Positions 52,028-60,570 of a DNA stretch of 64,000 bases are shown piece by piece. Numbering within the stretch: position 1 is the stretch's first letter; each line of letters starts with the position of its first letter. The position numbers and the translations under genes were made by a program. Source of the stretch: Sphingobium sufflavum. GTDB taxonomy: Bacteria; Pseudomonadota; Alphaproteobacteria; Sphingomonadales; Sphingomonadaceae. A model generated the notes under the pieces. The model had not been told where the DNA came from and did not search any database. It saw only the letters and a program-made list of their open reading frames with translations. The DNA is taken from NCBI RefSeq assembly GCF_021403115.1, contig NZ_JAJSSH010000001.1, positions 496,001 to 560,000 on the forward strand, written 5' to 3'.

Positions 52028-52758
52028 AGGGCCTGCTGATCGCGCTCCAGTTCCTGACCCGCCTGCCGACGCCCCGGTTCCCGGTGTCGGACGCGCAGTT
52101 CGCCACGTCGATCCGCTGGTTCCCCGCCGTGGGGCTGGTGGTGGGCGGCATCGTGGCGGGGGCGCTGTGGCTGGGCGCGCTGGTCGATCCGTGGGTCGCG
52201 GCGCTGGCGGCGCTGGGCGCATGGGTGTGGGTGACGGGGGCGTTGCACCTCGACGGGCTGGGCGATGTGATGGATGCGGCGGGCGCGGTGCACAAGGGGC
52301 GGGAGAGGCTGCTCGCCGTGCTGGCCGACCCCCATATTGGCAGTTTCGGCGTGGTCGCGATCACCCTGCAACTGATCGCCAAGCTGGTGCTGCTGCACGG
52401 GCTGGCGGAACGACATGTCTATATTCCTCTGGTCCTGATCCCCTTTGCGGCGCGGATCGGGCCGCTGGTGTGGACGCGCGGCCTGCCGTCGCTGCACGAT
52501 GGGCTGGGCGCGCGCTTTCGCGATGCGGTGGGCAAAGGCACGCTCCTGCTCTGGGCGCTGGCTCTGCTGGCGGCGGCGGGGTTCGTGCCCGCGATCCTTG
52601 CCGTCGTCCCGCTGGTCGTCCTGTGGAATGTCTGGCTGTCGCGGACGCTCGGTGGTATTTCCGGCGACGGGCATGGCGCGGGGATCGAACTGATCGAAAC
52701 CGGCCTCCTGCTGGCCGCCCTGATTATGGCGGGATGGGACACAGGGGGCATGGCATGA
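52024..52758 (+). CDS. cobS: Adenosylcobinamide-GDP ribazoletransferase (cobalamin synthase)
   Basis: 244 residues from ATG 52024. An integral membrane enzyme with repeated helices: IALQFLTRLPTPRFPVSDAQFATSIRWFPAVGLVVGGIVAGALWLG, ALHLDGLGDVMDAAGAV (DGLxDxxDA signature), ADPHIGSFGVVAITLQLIAKLVLL and GISGDGHGAGIELIETGLLLAALIM. It joins alpha-ribazole to GDP-cobinamide, completing the nucleotide loop. Start and stop overlap neighbours by ATGA. Confidence 0.95.
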   Translation: MKGLLIALQFLTRLPTPRFPVSDAQFATSIRWFPAVGLVVGGIVAGALWLGALVDPWVAALAALGAWVWVTGALHLDGLGDVMDAAGAVHKGRERLLAVLADPHIGSFGVVAITLQLIAKLVLLHGLAERHVYIPLVLIPFAARIGPLVWTRGLPSLHDGLGARFRDAVGKGTLLLWALALLAAAGFVPAILAVVPLVVLWNVWLSRTLGGISGDGHGAGIELIETGLLLAALIMAGWDTGGMA

Positions 52759-53735
52759 GCCGCTTTACATGGCATGGCGGCGGGATCGAGGCGGCACGGG
52801 CACGCTTTGGCGATGATGGCGGGACGTGGATCGACATGTCGACCGGCATCAACCCCGACGCATGGCCCGTGCCGGACGATCTGGCGGTGGATTGGCAGAG
52901 ATTGCCCGGACAGGCCGCACTGGCCGCGCTGGAAGCGGCGGCGGCGGCGCATTTCGGCATCGACGCAGCCCATGTCTGCGCGCTGCCGGGATCGGAGGTC
53001 GGCCTGCGCCTCGCCGGCACGATCCTGCCCGGCCCGGCGTGGCACCTCGGCCCCTCCTATCGCACCCATGGCGAGATGTTCGGCGGGTCGGCGCCGGTGG
53101 CGCGCGCGGGATGGGTGGGGACGGATCGCGGCACCGTGATCCTCGCCAATCCCAATAACCCCGATGGCGACATCCTGCCGCGTGAGCGGTTGCAGGCGAT
53201 CATGGCGCGGCGCGAGGCGCAGGACTGGCTGGTGGTGGACGAGGCGTTTGCCGATCCCGATCCGTCGGTTAGCGTGACGGGGCTGGTGGCCGATGACAGG
53301 CCGCTGCTGATTTTCCGGTCCTTCGGCAAATTCTTCGGGTTGGCGGGGGTGCGGCTGGGCTTCGTGCTGGGGCCGCGCACGGTCATCGAGCGATTTCGCA
53401 AGGCGCTGGGCGCATGGCCGGTGTCAGCGGCGGCCATCGCCATCGGCACGGCGGCCTATCGCGACAGCCGCTGGATCGCACAGGCGCGCGAGCGGCTCCA
53501 TGCCAAGGCGCTGGCCCTCGACATATTGCTGCGCCGGGTGGGCCATGCGCCGCTGGGCGAGTGCCCGCTGTTCCGCCTGATCGAGACGCCGGACGCCGCC
53601 GCCCTGTTCGAGCGGCTGGGCCGCCACGCGATCCTGACCCGCCCGTTCGAGCAGCAAACCCACTGGCTGCGGCTGGGCCTGCCGGGCGGTGCGGAGGAAT
53701 TCGCGCGGCTGGAACATGCACTGGCCGATGGCTGA
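52755..53735 (+). CDS. cobD: Threonine-phosphate decarboxylase (PLP-dependent, CobD-type)
   Basis: 326 residues. Class I/II aminotransferase fold: WIDMSTGINPDAWPVP (family start), CALPGSEVGLRLAGTIL, VILANPNNPDGDILPRERL, LVVDEAFADPD (PLP-binding Asp) and FRSFGKFFGLAGVRLGFVLG with the Schiff-base lysine in SFGKFF. It provides (R)-1-aminopropan-2-ol phosphate for the cobinamide linker. The gene name differs between systems: the same activity is called CobC in Paracoccus/Pseudomonas denitrificans. Overlaps cobS by ATGA and cbiB by 8 bases. Confidence 0.9.
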   Translation: MSRFTWHGGGIEAARARFGDDGGTWIDMSTGINPDAWPVPDDLAVDWQRLPGQAALAALEAAAAAHFGIDAAHVCALPGSEVGLRLAGTILPGPAWHLGPSYRTHGEMFGGSAPVARAGWVGTDRGTVILANPNNPDGDILPRERLQAIMARREAQDWLVVDEAFADPDPSVSVTGLVADDRPLLIFRSFGKFFGLAGVRLGFVLGPRTVIERFRKALGAWPVSAAAIAIGTAAYRDSRWIAQARERLHAKALALDILLRRVGHAPLGECPLFRLIETPDAAALFERLGRHAILTRPFEQQTHWLRLGLPGGAEEFARLEHALADG

Positions 53736-54657
53736 ACCGGTGGCGCTGGTCGCGCTGGTGCTGGATGCGGCGGTCGGCTGGCCGGGGGCGCTCTATCGGC
53801 GGGTGGGGCATCCGGTGGGCGGCTTTGCGCGCATCATCGGCGCGTGTGAGGCGCGGTGGAACCGACCCACTTATGGCGAGGGGGCGCGGCGGGCGCTGGG
53901 CGTCGTCACCGTTCTGATCCTGCTGGCGATGGCGGGTGGCGGCGGGTGGCTGGTGCAGGCGGCGCTGCTGCACTGGCTGGGCGGCTGGGGCTGGCTGGCG
54001 GTCGCGCTGCTGGCCTTTCCCGCGCTGGCGCAGCGCAGCCTGTTCGACCATGTGTGGCAGGTCGTCCGGGCGGACGACCTGCCCGGTGCGCGCCGGGCGG
54101 TCGGCATGATCGTGGGCCGCGACACCGCCGCGCTGGACGAGGCGGGCGTGGCGCGCGCGGCGATCGAGAGTCTGGCGGAAAGCTTTTGCGACGGGATCGT
54201 CGCGCCCGCCTTCTGGCTGATGCTGCTCGGCCTGCCGGGCGTGTGGGCGTATAAGGCGATCAACACGGCGGACAGCCTGATCGGCCATTATGAGGAGCGG
54301 TGGCGCGCCTTTGGCTGGGCGGCGGCGCGGACGGACGACCTGCTCAACCTCATCCCGGCCCGCCTTGCCGGGGCGCTGATCTGCCTCGCGGGGCGGGGTG
54401 GCTGGCGGACCATGTGGCGCGATGCGGGCCATCATGCCTCCCCCAATGCGGGCTGGCCGGAGGCGGCGATGGCGGGCGCGCTGGGCGTGCGGCTGGCCGG
54501 GCCGGTCGCCTATGATGGCGTTTTGCATCCCAAGCCGTGGATCGGCGACGGGCGGGAGGATGCGACAGCGGCCGACATCGGCCGGGCGCTGGCCATCTAT
54601 GTCGCGGCTTGCCTCGGCCTCTGGTTCATCGCAGGGGTTGCCGCATGGCTGCGATAA
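53728..54657 (+). CDS. cbiB: Adenosylcobinamide-phosphate synthase CbiB
   Basis: 309 residues from ATG 53728. Family marks: LVLDAAVGWPGALYRRVGHPVGGFARIIGACEARWNRP, VGMIVGRDTAALDEAGVARAAIESLAESFCDGIVAPAFWLML, YKAINTADSLIGHYEERWRAFGWAAARTDDLLNLIPARL and HHASPNAGWPEAAMAGALGVRLAGP. Four or more membrane helices. It attaches aminopropanol phosphate to cobyric acid. Overlaps cobQ by 13 bases. Confidence 0.95.
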   Translation: MAEPVALVALVLDAAVGWPGALYRRVGHPVGGFARIIGACEARWNRPTYGEGARRALGVVTVLILLAMAGGGGWLVQAALLHWLGGWGWLAVALLAFPALAQRSLFDHVWQVVRADDLPGARRAVGMIVGRDTAALDEAGVARAAIESLAESFCDGIVAPAFWLMLLGLPGVWAYKAINTADSLIGHYEERWRAFGWAAARTDDLLNLIPARLAGALICLAGRGGWRTMWRDAGHHASPNAGWPEAAMAGALGVRLAGPVAYDGVLHPKPWIGDGREDATAADIGRALAIYVAACLGLWFIAGVAAWLR

Positions 54658-56114
54658 TGTTTCAGGGCACCGGGTCGGACGTCGGCAAGTCGGTGCTGGT
54701 CGCGGGCCTGTGCCGGGCGCTGGCCAACCGGGGCCTGACCGTGCGCCCGTTCAAGCCGCAGAACATGTCCAACAACGCCGCCGTCACCAGCGATGGCGGG
54801 GAGATCGGCCGGGCGCAGGCGTTGCAGGCGGTCGCCGCGCGGGTGCCGCCGCACACCGACATGAACCCTGTGCTGCTGAAGCCGCAGGCCGACCGCACCT
54901 CCCAGTTGATCGTCCATGGCAAGGTGCGCGGCACGCTGGGGTCCGGCAATTATCGCGAGGGGCGCGGCGCGCTGATCCAGGACGTGCTGGAGAGTTTCCG
55001 CCGGCTGGAGGCGCAGTGCGACATCGTGGTGGTGGAGGGGGCGGGATCGCCCGCCGAGATCAACCTGCGATCCGGCGACATCGCCAACATGGGTTTTGCC
55101 TGCGCCGCCGACGTGCCGGTCGTGCTGATCGGCGACATCGACCGGGGCGGGGTGATCGCGGCCATCGTCGGCACGCGCGCGGTGATCGACGCGGCGGATG
55201 CGGCGATGATCCATGGCTTCATCATCAACAAGTTTCGCGGCGATCCGGCCTTGTTCGAGGATGGCTATCGCATGATCGAAGACCGGTCGGGCTGGCGCGG
55301 ATTCGGCGTCGTGCCCTGGCTGCGCCCCACCGTCCGCCTGCCCAGCGAGGATGCGGTGGCGCTGGAAAAGGCGGGGCCGCGCGCCGATGGCCGCCTGCTG
55401 GTCGCCTGCCCGATCCTGCCGCGCATCTCCAACTTCGACGATCTCGACCCGCTGAAGCTGGAGCCGGGGGTGGCGCTGGTCATGGTGCCGCCGGGGTCGC
55501 CCATCCCGGCGGAGGCGGCGCTGGTCGTGCTGCCGGGATCCAAGGCGACGATTGCGGATATGACGGCCCTGCGGGCCGAGGGCTGGGACGTGGATATTCT
55601 GGCGCATCACCGGCGCGGCGGGGCGATACTGGGCCTGTGCGGGGGATACCAGATGCTGGGCCGGACCATCGCCGACCCGCTGGGGCTGGAGGGACCACCC
55701 GCCCGTATCGACGGACTGGGCCTGCTCGCCATCGACACGCGCCTCTCGCCGGTCAAGGCGCTGCGGCAGGTGCGCGGGCGGGCGCTGGACGCCGGGTTCA
55801 GCGGCTATGAAATGCATATGGGCGAGACGGACGGGCCGGGGACGGATCGGCCGCTCGCCACCTTCGATGACGGCCGCCGGGACGGGGCGATCAGCGCCGA
55901 CGGCATCGTCATGGGCAGTTATGTCCATGGCCTATTGAACGACACCGGCTTTCGCACCGCGCTCCTCGCCCGCATCGGGGTAGAGGGCGGCGGGCGCGAT
56001 CATGCGGCGGATGTCGACGCCGCGCTGGACGAGATTGCGGCGGAACTGGAACGGCATCTCGACATCGACGGCCTCCTCGCCATCGCCCGTGAACGGAAAG
56101 ACCCTGCCCCATGA
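54645..56114 (+). CDS. cobQ: Cobyric acid synthase
   Basis: 489 residues from ATG 54645. The N-terminal ATP-binding domain has MFQGTGSDVGKSVLVAGLCRALA (P-loop), FKPQNMSNNAAVTSDGGEIGRAQALQA and VVEGAGSPAEINL. The C-terminal glutamine amidotransferase domain shows GAILGLCGGYQMLGRTIADP with the catalytic cysteine and GSYVHGLL with the histidine. It amidates four side chains of adenosylcobyrinic acid a,c-diamide. Its presence without corrin-ring genes in the window suggests ring synthesis is encoded elsewhere or that an intermediate is salvaged. Overlaps cobU by ATGA. Confidence 0.97.
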   Translation: MAAIMFQGTGSDVGKSVLVAGLCRALANRGLTVRPFKPQNMSNNAAVTSDGGEIGRAQALQAVAARVPPHTDMNPVLLKPQADRTSQLIVHGKVRGTLGSGNYREGRGALIQDVLESFRRLEAQCDIVVVEGAGSPAEINLRSGDIANMGFACAADVPVVLIGDIDRGGVIAAIVGTRAVIDAADAAMIHGFIINKFRGDPALFEDGYRMIEDRSGWRGFGVVPWLRPTVRLPSEDAVALEKAGPRADGRLLVACPILPRISNFDDLDPLKLEPGVALVMVPPGSPIPAEAALVVLPGSKATIADMTALRAEGWDVDILAHHRRGGAILGLCGGYQMLGRTIADPLGLEGPPARIDGLGLLAIDTRLSPVKALRQVRGRALDAGFSGYEMHMGETDGPGTDRPLATFDDGRRDGAISADGIVMGSYVHGLLNDTGFRTALLARIGVEGGGRDHAADVDAALDEIAAELERHLDIDGLLAIARERKDPAP

Positions 56115-56623
56115 ACCGATCCAGCCTGTTCGTCCTGGGCGGCGCCCGCTCCGGCAAGAGCCGCTTTGCACAGGAGCGGGCGGAGGCGGAGGTCGGCGCT
56201 CATGTCTATATCGCCACGGCGCAGGCGTGGGATGCGGAGATGGAGGAGCGGATCGCGCACCACCGGGCGGATCGCGGCAGCATCTGGTCCACGGTGGAGG
56301 CATCGCTGGACCTGCCGGAGGCGATCCGGGCGCGGTCGGACGGCGGCCATGTGCTGCTGGTCGATTGCCTGACCCTGTGGGCGACCAACCTTATGCTGGC
56401 GGAGAGGGATGCGGCAGCGGCGACCGACGCGCTGTGCGACGCGGTACGCGGCTTCGACGGGCATATCATCCTGGTCGCCAATGAGGTGGGTCTGGGCATC
56501 GTCCCCGACAATGCACTGGCGCGCGCCTTCCGCGACGTGGCGGGCCGCATGAACCAGCGGGTCGCGGCGGTGGCGCAGGAGGTGATGTTCATCGCCGCAG
56601 GATTACCGCTGCGGTTGAAATAG
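56111..56623 (+). CDS. cobU: Adenosylcobinamide kinase/adenosylcobinamide-phosphate guanylyltransferase
   Basis: 170 residues. LFVLGGARSGKSRFAQERAE is the CobU/CobP P-loop, HVYIATAQAWDAEMEERIAHHRADRG the conserved histidine region (guanylylated His), VLLVDCLTLWATNLML the Walker B-like strand and LVANEVGLGIVPDNALARAFRDVAGRMNQRVA the C-terminal signature. It phosphorylates and guanylylates cobinamide, feeding CobS. Last gene of the riboswitch-controlled operon. Confidence 0.95.
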   Translation: MNRSSLFVLGGARSGKSRFAQERAEAEVGAHVYIATAQAWDAEMEERIAHHRADRGSIWSTVEASLDLPEAIRARSDGGHVLLVDCLTLWATNLMLAERDAAAATDALCDAVRGFDGHIILVANEVGLGIVPDNALARAFRDVAGRMNQRVAAVAQEVMFIAAGLPLRLK

Positions 56624-56992
56624 GGGCGGGGCTGGCCGTGAGGCGTAGGTTGCGATCCGTCCCCCCGGCCTTGAGCGGGCGCTTGAGCCTGTAGGATGGA
56701 AGACACGGTTCGCCCTGGTCAATCGAGGTGCGTCTCGCCTGAATGTCGAAGGGCTGACCTTCACTCTGGAAGCCACAGCGAAGGGATCAGGACGGTTGTT
56801 GGGCTTCGTCTGCCCTTCGGGTCGACAAGCTCAGGACGAACGGGAGGGGGGTACATGTTCCTCAGGGATAATTGCCGATCGGGTCCAGGGTGAAGAACGA
56901 TCGCGTCCCGCAACCCGACCTTTTCGCAATTTTTACATGTTGCGACACTTTGCGGCTGGCCTATGCGGTCCGGTGCGGACATGGTTCGCTGC
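56624..56992. other. Intergenic region of 369 bp
   Basis: Follows the cob operon. Contains the inverted second copy of the 44-bp repeat and remnants of similar intergenic repeat text (CTTCGCTGTGGCTTCC), then an AT-richer segment around 56920-56950 that may hold the exporter promoter. No gene. Confidence 0.45.
56799..56842 (-). repeat. 44-bp dispersed repeat, copy 2 (inverted)
   Basis: On the minus strand it reads CGTTCGTCCTGAGCTTGTCG followed by ACCCGAAGGGC, matching 38 of 44 bases of the element at 16111-16154. Confidence 0.7.
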
Positions 56993-58453
56993 ATGACGTC
57001 CCGCCTCCCTCTCCTGTTGCTCGGTACTGCGCTGCTGTCCGCATGCAGCGTCGGCCCCGATTATCGTCCAAAGACAGCGGGAGAACTGGGGGTGCCGGGC
57101 GAATGGTCCGTCAACGCCGGTCCCGTCCCGGCACCCGACGCCGGGGATCTGACCCGCTGGTGGAGCCGGTTCGACGACCCGGTGCTGGGGCAACTGGTGG
57201 AGCAGGCGGCCACCGCCAACCTCGACATCGCACAGGCGATCGCCCGGCTGCGGCAGGCGCGCGAGGCGCTGGTCGTCAGCCGATCTTCGCTCCTCCCCAC
57301 GCTGGGCGGGTCGGGCGGCTATACACGGACGGAGCCGGTCGAGGGCGGCGGCACGGGCCGCGACAGCTTCTCCGCCGGTCTCGACGCCAGCTATCAGGTC
57401 GACCTGTTCGGCGGCATCCGCCGGGGCGTGGAGAGCAGCCGCGCTCAATATGAGGGCGCCGGTTTCGATTATGCCACGACCCTGTTGTCGGTGCAGGGGG
57501 AAGTCGCGCGCAACTATGTGCTGGCGCGCGCCTATCAGGCGCAACTGACCAATGCCCGCGACAGCCTGTCGATACAGGACGATAATCTGGAGATTGCGGG
57601 TTTCCGGGTGCAGGCGGGTCTCGTCTCCTCGCTCGACAGTGAGCAGGCGCGGGCCACGCGGGCGCAGACCGCCGCCAACATCCCGCAGATCGAACAGCTA
57701 TATAATGCCGCCGTCAGCCGCATCGCGGTGCTGACCGGGCAGGCGCCGGGCGCGCTCAAGCCATTGCTGGCCGCCGTGCGCCCCATCCCGACCGGGCCGG
57801 ACAGCGTGGCGACGGGCATCCCCGCGAATATCCTGCGCCAGCGGCCCGACGTGCGCAGCGCCGAACGCAATCTGGCCGCCGCGACGGCGCAGATCGGAGT
57901 GGCCAAGGCCCAGCTTTTCCCTGCCCTGTCGATCGGCGGCAGTCTGGACGCGGGCGCAACGCGGATCGGCACTATCTTCGACACCATCACCGGCAGCCTG
58001 TTCGCGGGCGTGACACAGGCGATCTTCAACGGCGGGCGGCTGAACGCACAGGTCCGCTCGGCCCGCGCGGGCAGCGACGCGGCGTTCGCGGCGTATAAGT
58101 CCACCGTGCTGACCGCGATGGAGGATATTGAGAATGCACTGGTCGCCTTCCAGACGGCGCAGGCGCGCGAACGGCAGTTCCTGATCGCCTTCGACGCGGC
58201 GACCAACAGCGCCATCCTCGCGCGCAGTCAGTATCGCACCGGCCTGACCGACTTCACCACGCTGAACACGCAGGAGGCCTCGCTCGTCTCCGCGCGCAAC
58301 GGACTGGTGCAGGCGCGCAGTGACAAGGCGACGGCGCTGATCGCGCTCTATGGGGCATTGGGCGGCGGCTGGGATGCCAGCGCCACGCCCGCCGAGCCTC
58401 TGGCCAGCCCCCTGACCGCACCCTCCCGCACATTCCCATCCGGGCAGAACTGA
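56993..58453 (+). CDS. NodT-family outer membrane efflux lipoprotein (TolC-like)
   Basis: 486 residues from ATG 56993. Residues 1-18 form a lipoprotein signal peptide ending in the lipobox LSAC (MTSRLPLLLLGTALLSAC), so the mature protein starts with acylated Cys18. Next come VGPDYRPK and two structural repeats of the OEP family (NLDIAQAIARLRQAREALVV ... DVRSAERNLAAATAQIGVAKAQLFPALSIGG). It forms the outer membrane channel of the exporter encoded with the next three genes. Confidence 0.9.
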   Translation: MTSRLPLLLLGTALLSACSVGPDYRPKTAGELGVPGEWSVNAGPVPAPDAGDLTRWWSRFDDPVLGQLVEQAATANLDIAQAIARLRQAREALVVSRSSLLPTLGGSGGYTRTEPVEGGGTGRDSFSAGLDASYQVDLFGGIRRGVESSRAQYEGAGFDYATTLLSVQGEVARNYVLARAYQAQLTNARDSLSIQDDNLEIAGFRVQAGLVSSLDSEQARATRAQTAANIPQIEQLYNAAVSRIAVLTGQAPGALKPLLAAVRPIPTGPDSVATGIPANILRQRPDVRSAERNLAAATAQIGVAKAQLFPALSIGGSLDAGATRIGTIFDTITGSLFAGVTQAIFNGGRLNAQVRSARAGSDAAFAAYKSTVLTAMEDIENALVAFQTAQARERQFLIAFDAATNSAILARSQYRTGLTDFTTLNTQEASLVSARNGLVQARSDKATALIALYGALGGGWDASATPAEPLASPLTAPSRTFPSGQN

Positions 58454-58454
58454 C

Positions 58455-59852
58455 ATGGCAGACGAAAACCTCAACGACTTCCTCGGCGTGAAGGAGACGC
58501 CCGGCTGGCGCCGCTATGCCAAATGGGGCGGCATGGGTGTCGTGCTGCTGGTGCTGATCGCGCTCCTCGCCCGCTGCTTCGCCAGCCCCGAAGATCCGGG
58601 CTTTGCGACGGTGGAGGTCACGCGCGACCATCTCGTCACCACCGTCTCCGCCACGGGCAAGCTGGCCCCGACCAATCAGGTGACGGTCGGCTCGCAAATC
58701 TCCGGCCTCGTCGTCACCGTTTCGGTGGACGTCAACGACCGGGTGGAGAAGGGGCAGGTGTTGGCCCAGATCGACACGGAGCAGCTCGACGGCCAGATCC
58801 GCCAGAATGAGGCGCAGGTGAACGCGAACCGCGCCAGCGTCGGCCAGGCGCAGGCCACCGTTGCGGAGGCGCAGGCGCAACTCGCCCGGCTGGAGGAGGT
58901 TTATCGCCTCTCCGACGGCCGCGTTCCGTCGCGCACCGAATTGCAGGCCGGCCGCGCCAATGCGCAGCGCGCCATCGCCACGCTCCGTTCCGCACAGGCC
59001 AGCGTCGCCGCCAGCCAGGCCGCCCTGTCGCAGACGAAGGTGCAGCGCGCCCGTGCCCAGATTCTCTCGCCCGTGTCCGGCGTCGTGCTGGCCCGGCAGG
59101 TGGACCCCGGCCAGACGGTCGCGGCGTCGTTCAACACGCCCACCCTGTTCGTGATCGCCGAAGATCTGACCCGCATGAAGCTGGAGGTCGCCATCGACGA
59201 GGCGGACGTGGGATCGGTGAAGGACGGGCAGGCGGCGAGCTTCACCGTGGACGCCTTCCCCGGCAAGACTTTCCCCGCGCGCATCACCCGCGTCGACGTG
59301 GGGTCGAATCTCTCCGTCTCGGCGGCGAGCAGTTCCTCCTCCACCACCACGACCAGTTCCACCACGGGGCAGGTGGTGTCCTACGCCGCCGACCTGTCGG
59401 TGGACAACAAGGCGCTGGACCTGCGCCCCGGCATGACCGCGACGGCGGACATCGTGACATCGGACAAGAAGAATGTGCTGCTGGTCCCCAATGCCGCGCT
59501 GCGTTTCACGCCGCAAAGCGGGGCGGGCGCGGCGGCGGGCGGCGGCATCACCAGCGCGCTCAGCTTTGGCCCGCCCCGGCGTGGCGGGGGCAGCAAGCGC
59601 AGCGTGACGATGGAGCGCGGCGCACAGCAGACCGTTTATGTGCTGGGCGAGGACGGCAAGCCCGCGCCGGTGAAGATTGTGACCGGCGACAGCGACGGAT
59701 CGCAGACGGAGGTCGTGTCCGGCGATCTGAAGCCGGGGATGAAGGTCATCACCGGGCAGCTCGCCGCCGCCGGGACCGCGGGTGGCAAGCCCGGCGCGGG
59801 GAGTGGCGCGGGGAGTGGCGGCGGCGGCCAGCGGCGCAGCGGCGGCAACTGA
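58455..59852 (+). CDS. MacA-like periplasmic adaptor (HlyD/RND MFP family)
   Basis: 465 residues. One membrane anchor (residues 25-43, GMGVVLLVLIALLARCF) follows a short cytoplasmic start. VSATGKLAPTNQVTVGSQISGLV is the barrel-sandwich strand, residues ~110-195 are the coiled-coil hairpin (alanine/glutamine-rich), and QILSPVSGVVLARQVDPGQTVAASF the lipoyl half. A Ser/Thr tract (SSSSSTTTTSSTTG, near residue 295) interrupts the beta-barrel domain and the C-terminus ends in a Gly/Ser-rich tail, both unusual for MacA. Encoded between the channel and ATPase genes, it bridges inner and outer membranes. Confidence 0.9.
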   Translation: MADENLNDFLGVKETPGWRRYAKWGGMGVVLLVLIALLARCFASPEDPGFATVEVTRDHLVTTVSATGKLAPTNQVTVGSQISGLVVTVSVDVNDRVEKGQVLAQIDTEQLDGQIRQNEAQVNANRASVGQAQATVAEAQAQLARLEEVYRLSDGRVPSRTELQAGRANAQRAIATLRSAQASVAASQAALSQTKVQRARAQILSPVSGVVLARQVDPGQTVAASFNTPTLFVIAEDLTRMKLEVAIDEADVGSVKDGQAASFTVDAFPGKTFPARITRVDVGSNLSVSAASSSSSTTTTSSTTGQVVSYAADLSVDNKALDLRPGMTATADIVTSDKKNVLLVPNAALRFTPQSGAGAAAGGGITSALSFGPPRRGGGSKRSVTMERGAQQTVYVLGEDGKPAPVKIVTGDSDGSQTEVVSGDLKPGMKVITGQLAAAGTAGGKPGAGSGAGSGGGGQRRSGGN

Positions 59853-59853
59853 C

Positions 59854-60570
59854 ATGGCGGACGGCGGCCCCATCATCTCTCTGCGCGGCGTGACGAAGGT
59901 TTATGGGTCCGGCCCCACCGCCTTCAACGCGCTGAAGGGCGTCGACCTCGACATTGGCGCGGGTGATTTCGTCGCCGTTATGGGGCCGTCGGGGTCCGGC
60001 AAGTCCACGACGATGAACATCCTCGGCTGCCTTGACGTGCCATCGGACGGGACATTCCTGTTCCGGGGCCATGCGGTGGAAGCGCTGGACCGCGACCAGC
60101 GGGCGCTGCTGCGCCGTAAATATCTCGGCTTCGTGTTCCAGGGGTTCAACCTCCTGTCGCGCACCAGCGCGCTGGAGAATGTCGAACTGCCGCTCCTCTA
60201 TCGCGGCGATGCGAAGGCGGACCGGCGGGAGGCGGCGCTGGCCGCGCTCGACAAGGTCGGCCTGAAGGACTGGTGGGACCATACCCCCGCCGAACTGTCC
60301 GGCGGACAGCAACAGCGCGTGGCCATCGCCCGCGCCATCGTCACCAGCCCGGACGTGCTGCTGGCGGATGAGCCGACCGGCAACCTCGACAGTGAACGGT
60401 CGGTGGAGATCATGGAATTGCTCACCAGCCTGAACCGCGACGCTGGCATCACCGTCCTGATGGTCACGCATGAGCCGGAGATGGCGGCCTTCGCGCGCAC
60501 CATCGTCCATTTCAAGGACGGGCTGGTCGACCGGATCGACAGCGGCCATCGCGCGGGAGCGCCGGTCTGA
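59854..60570 (+). CDS. ABC transporter ATP-binding protein (MacB-type, LolD-like)
   Basis: 238 residues from ATG 59854, two bases after the adaptor stop. [22 protein letters not shown] is Walker [24 protein letters not shown] the Q-loop region, [16 protein letters not shown] the signature and [12 protein letters not shown]alker B. The sequence belongs to the MacB/LolD (type VII ABC) group. The MacB nucleotide domain is normally fused to the membrane domain; here it is separate from the permease gene downstream, with which it overlaps (TGATG). Confidence 0.92.
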   Translation: MADGGPIISLRGVTKVYGSGPTAFNALKGVDLDIGAGDFVAVMGPSGSGKSTTMNILGCLDVPSDGTFLFRGHAVEALDRDQRALLRRKYLGFVFQGFNLLSRTSALENVELPLLYRGDAKADRREAALAALDKVGLKDWWDHTPAELSGGQQQRVAIARAIVTSPDVLLADEPTGNLDSERSVEIMELLTSLNRDAGITVLMVTHEPEMAAFARTIVHFKDGLVDRIDSGHRAGAPV

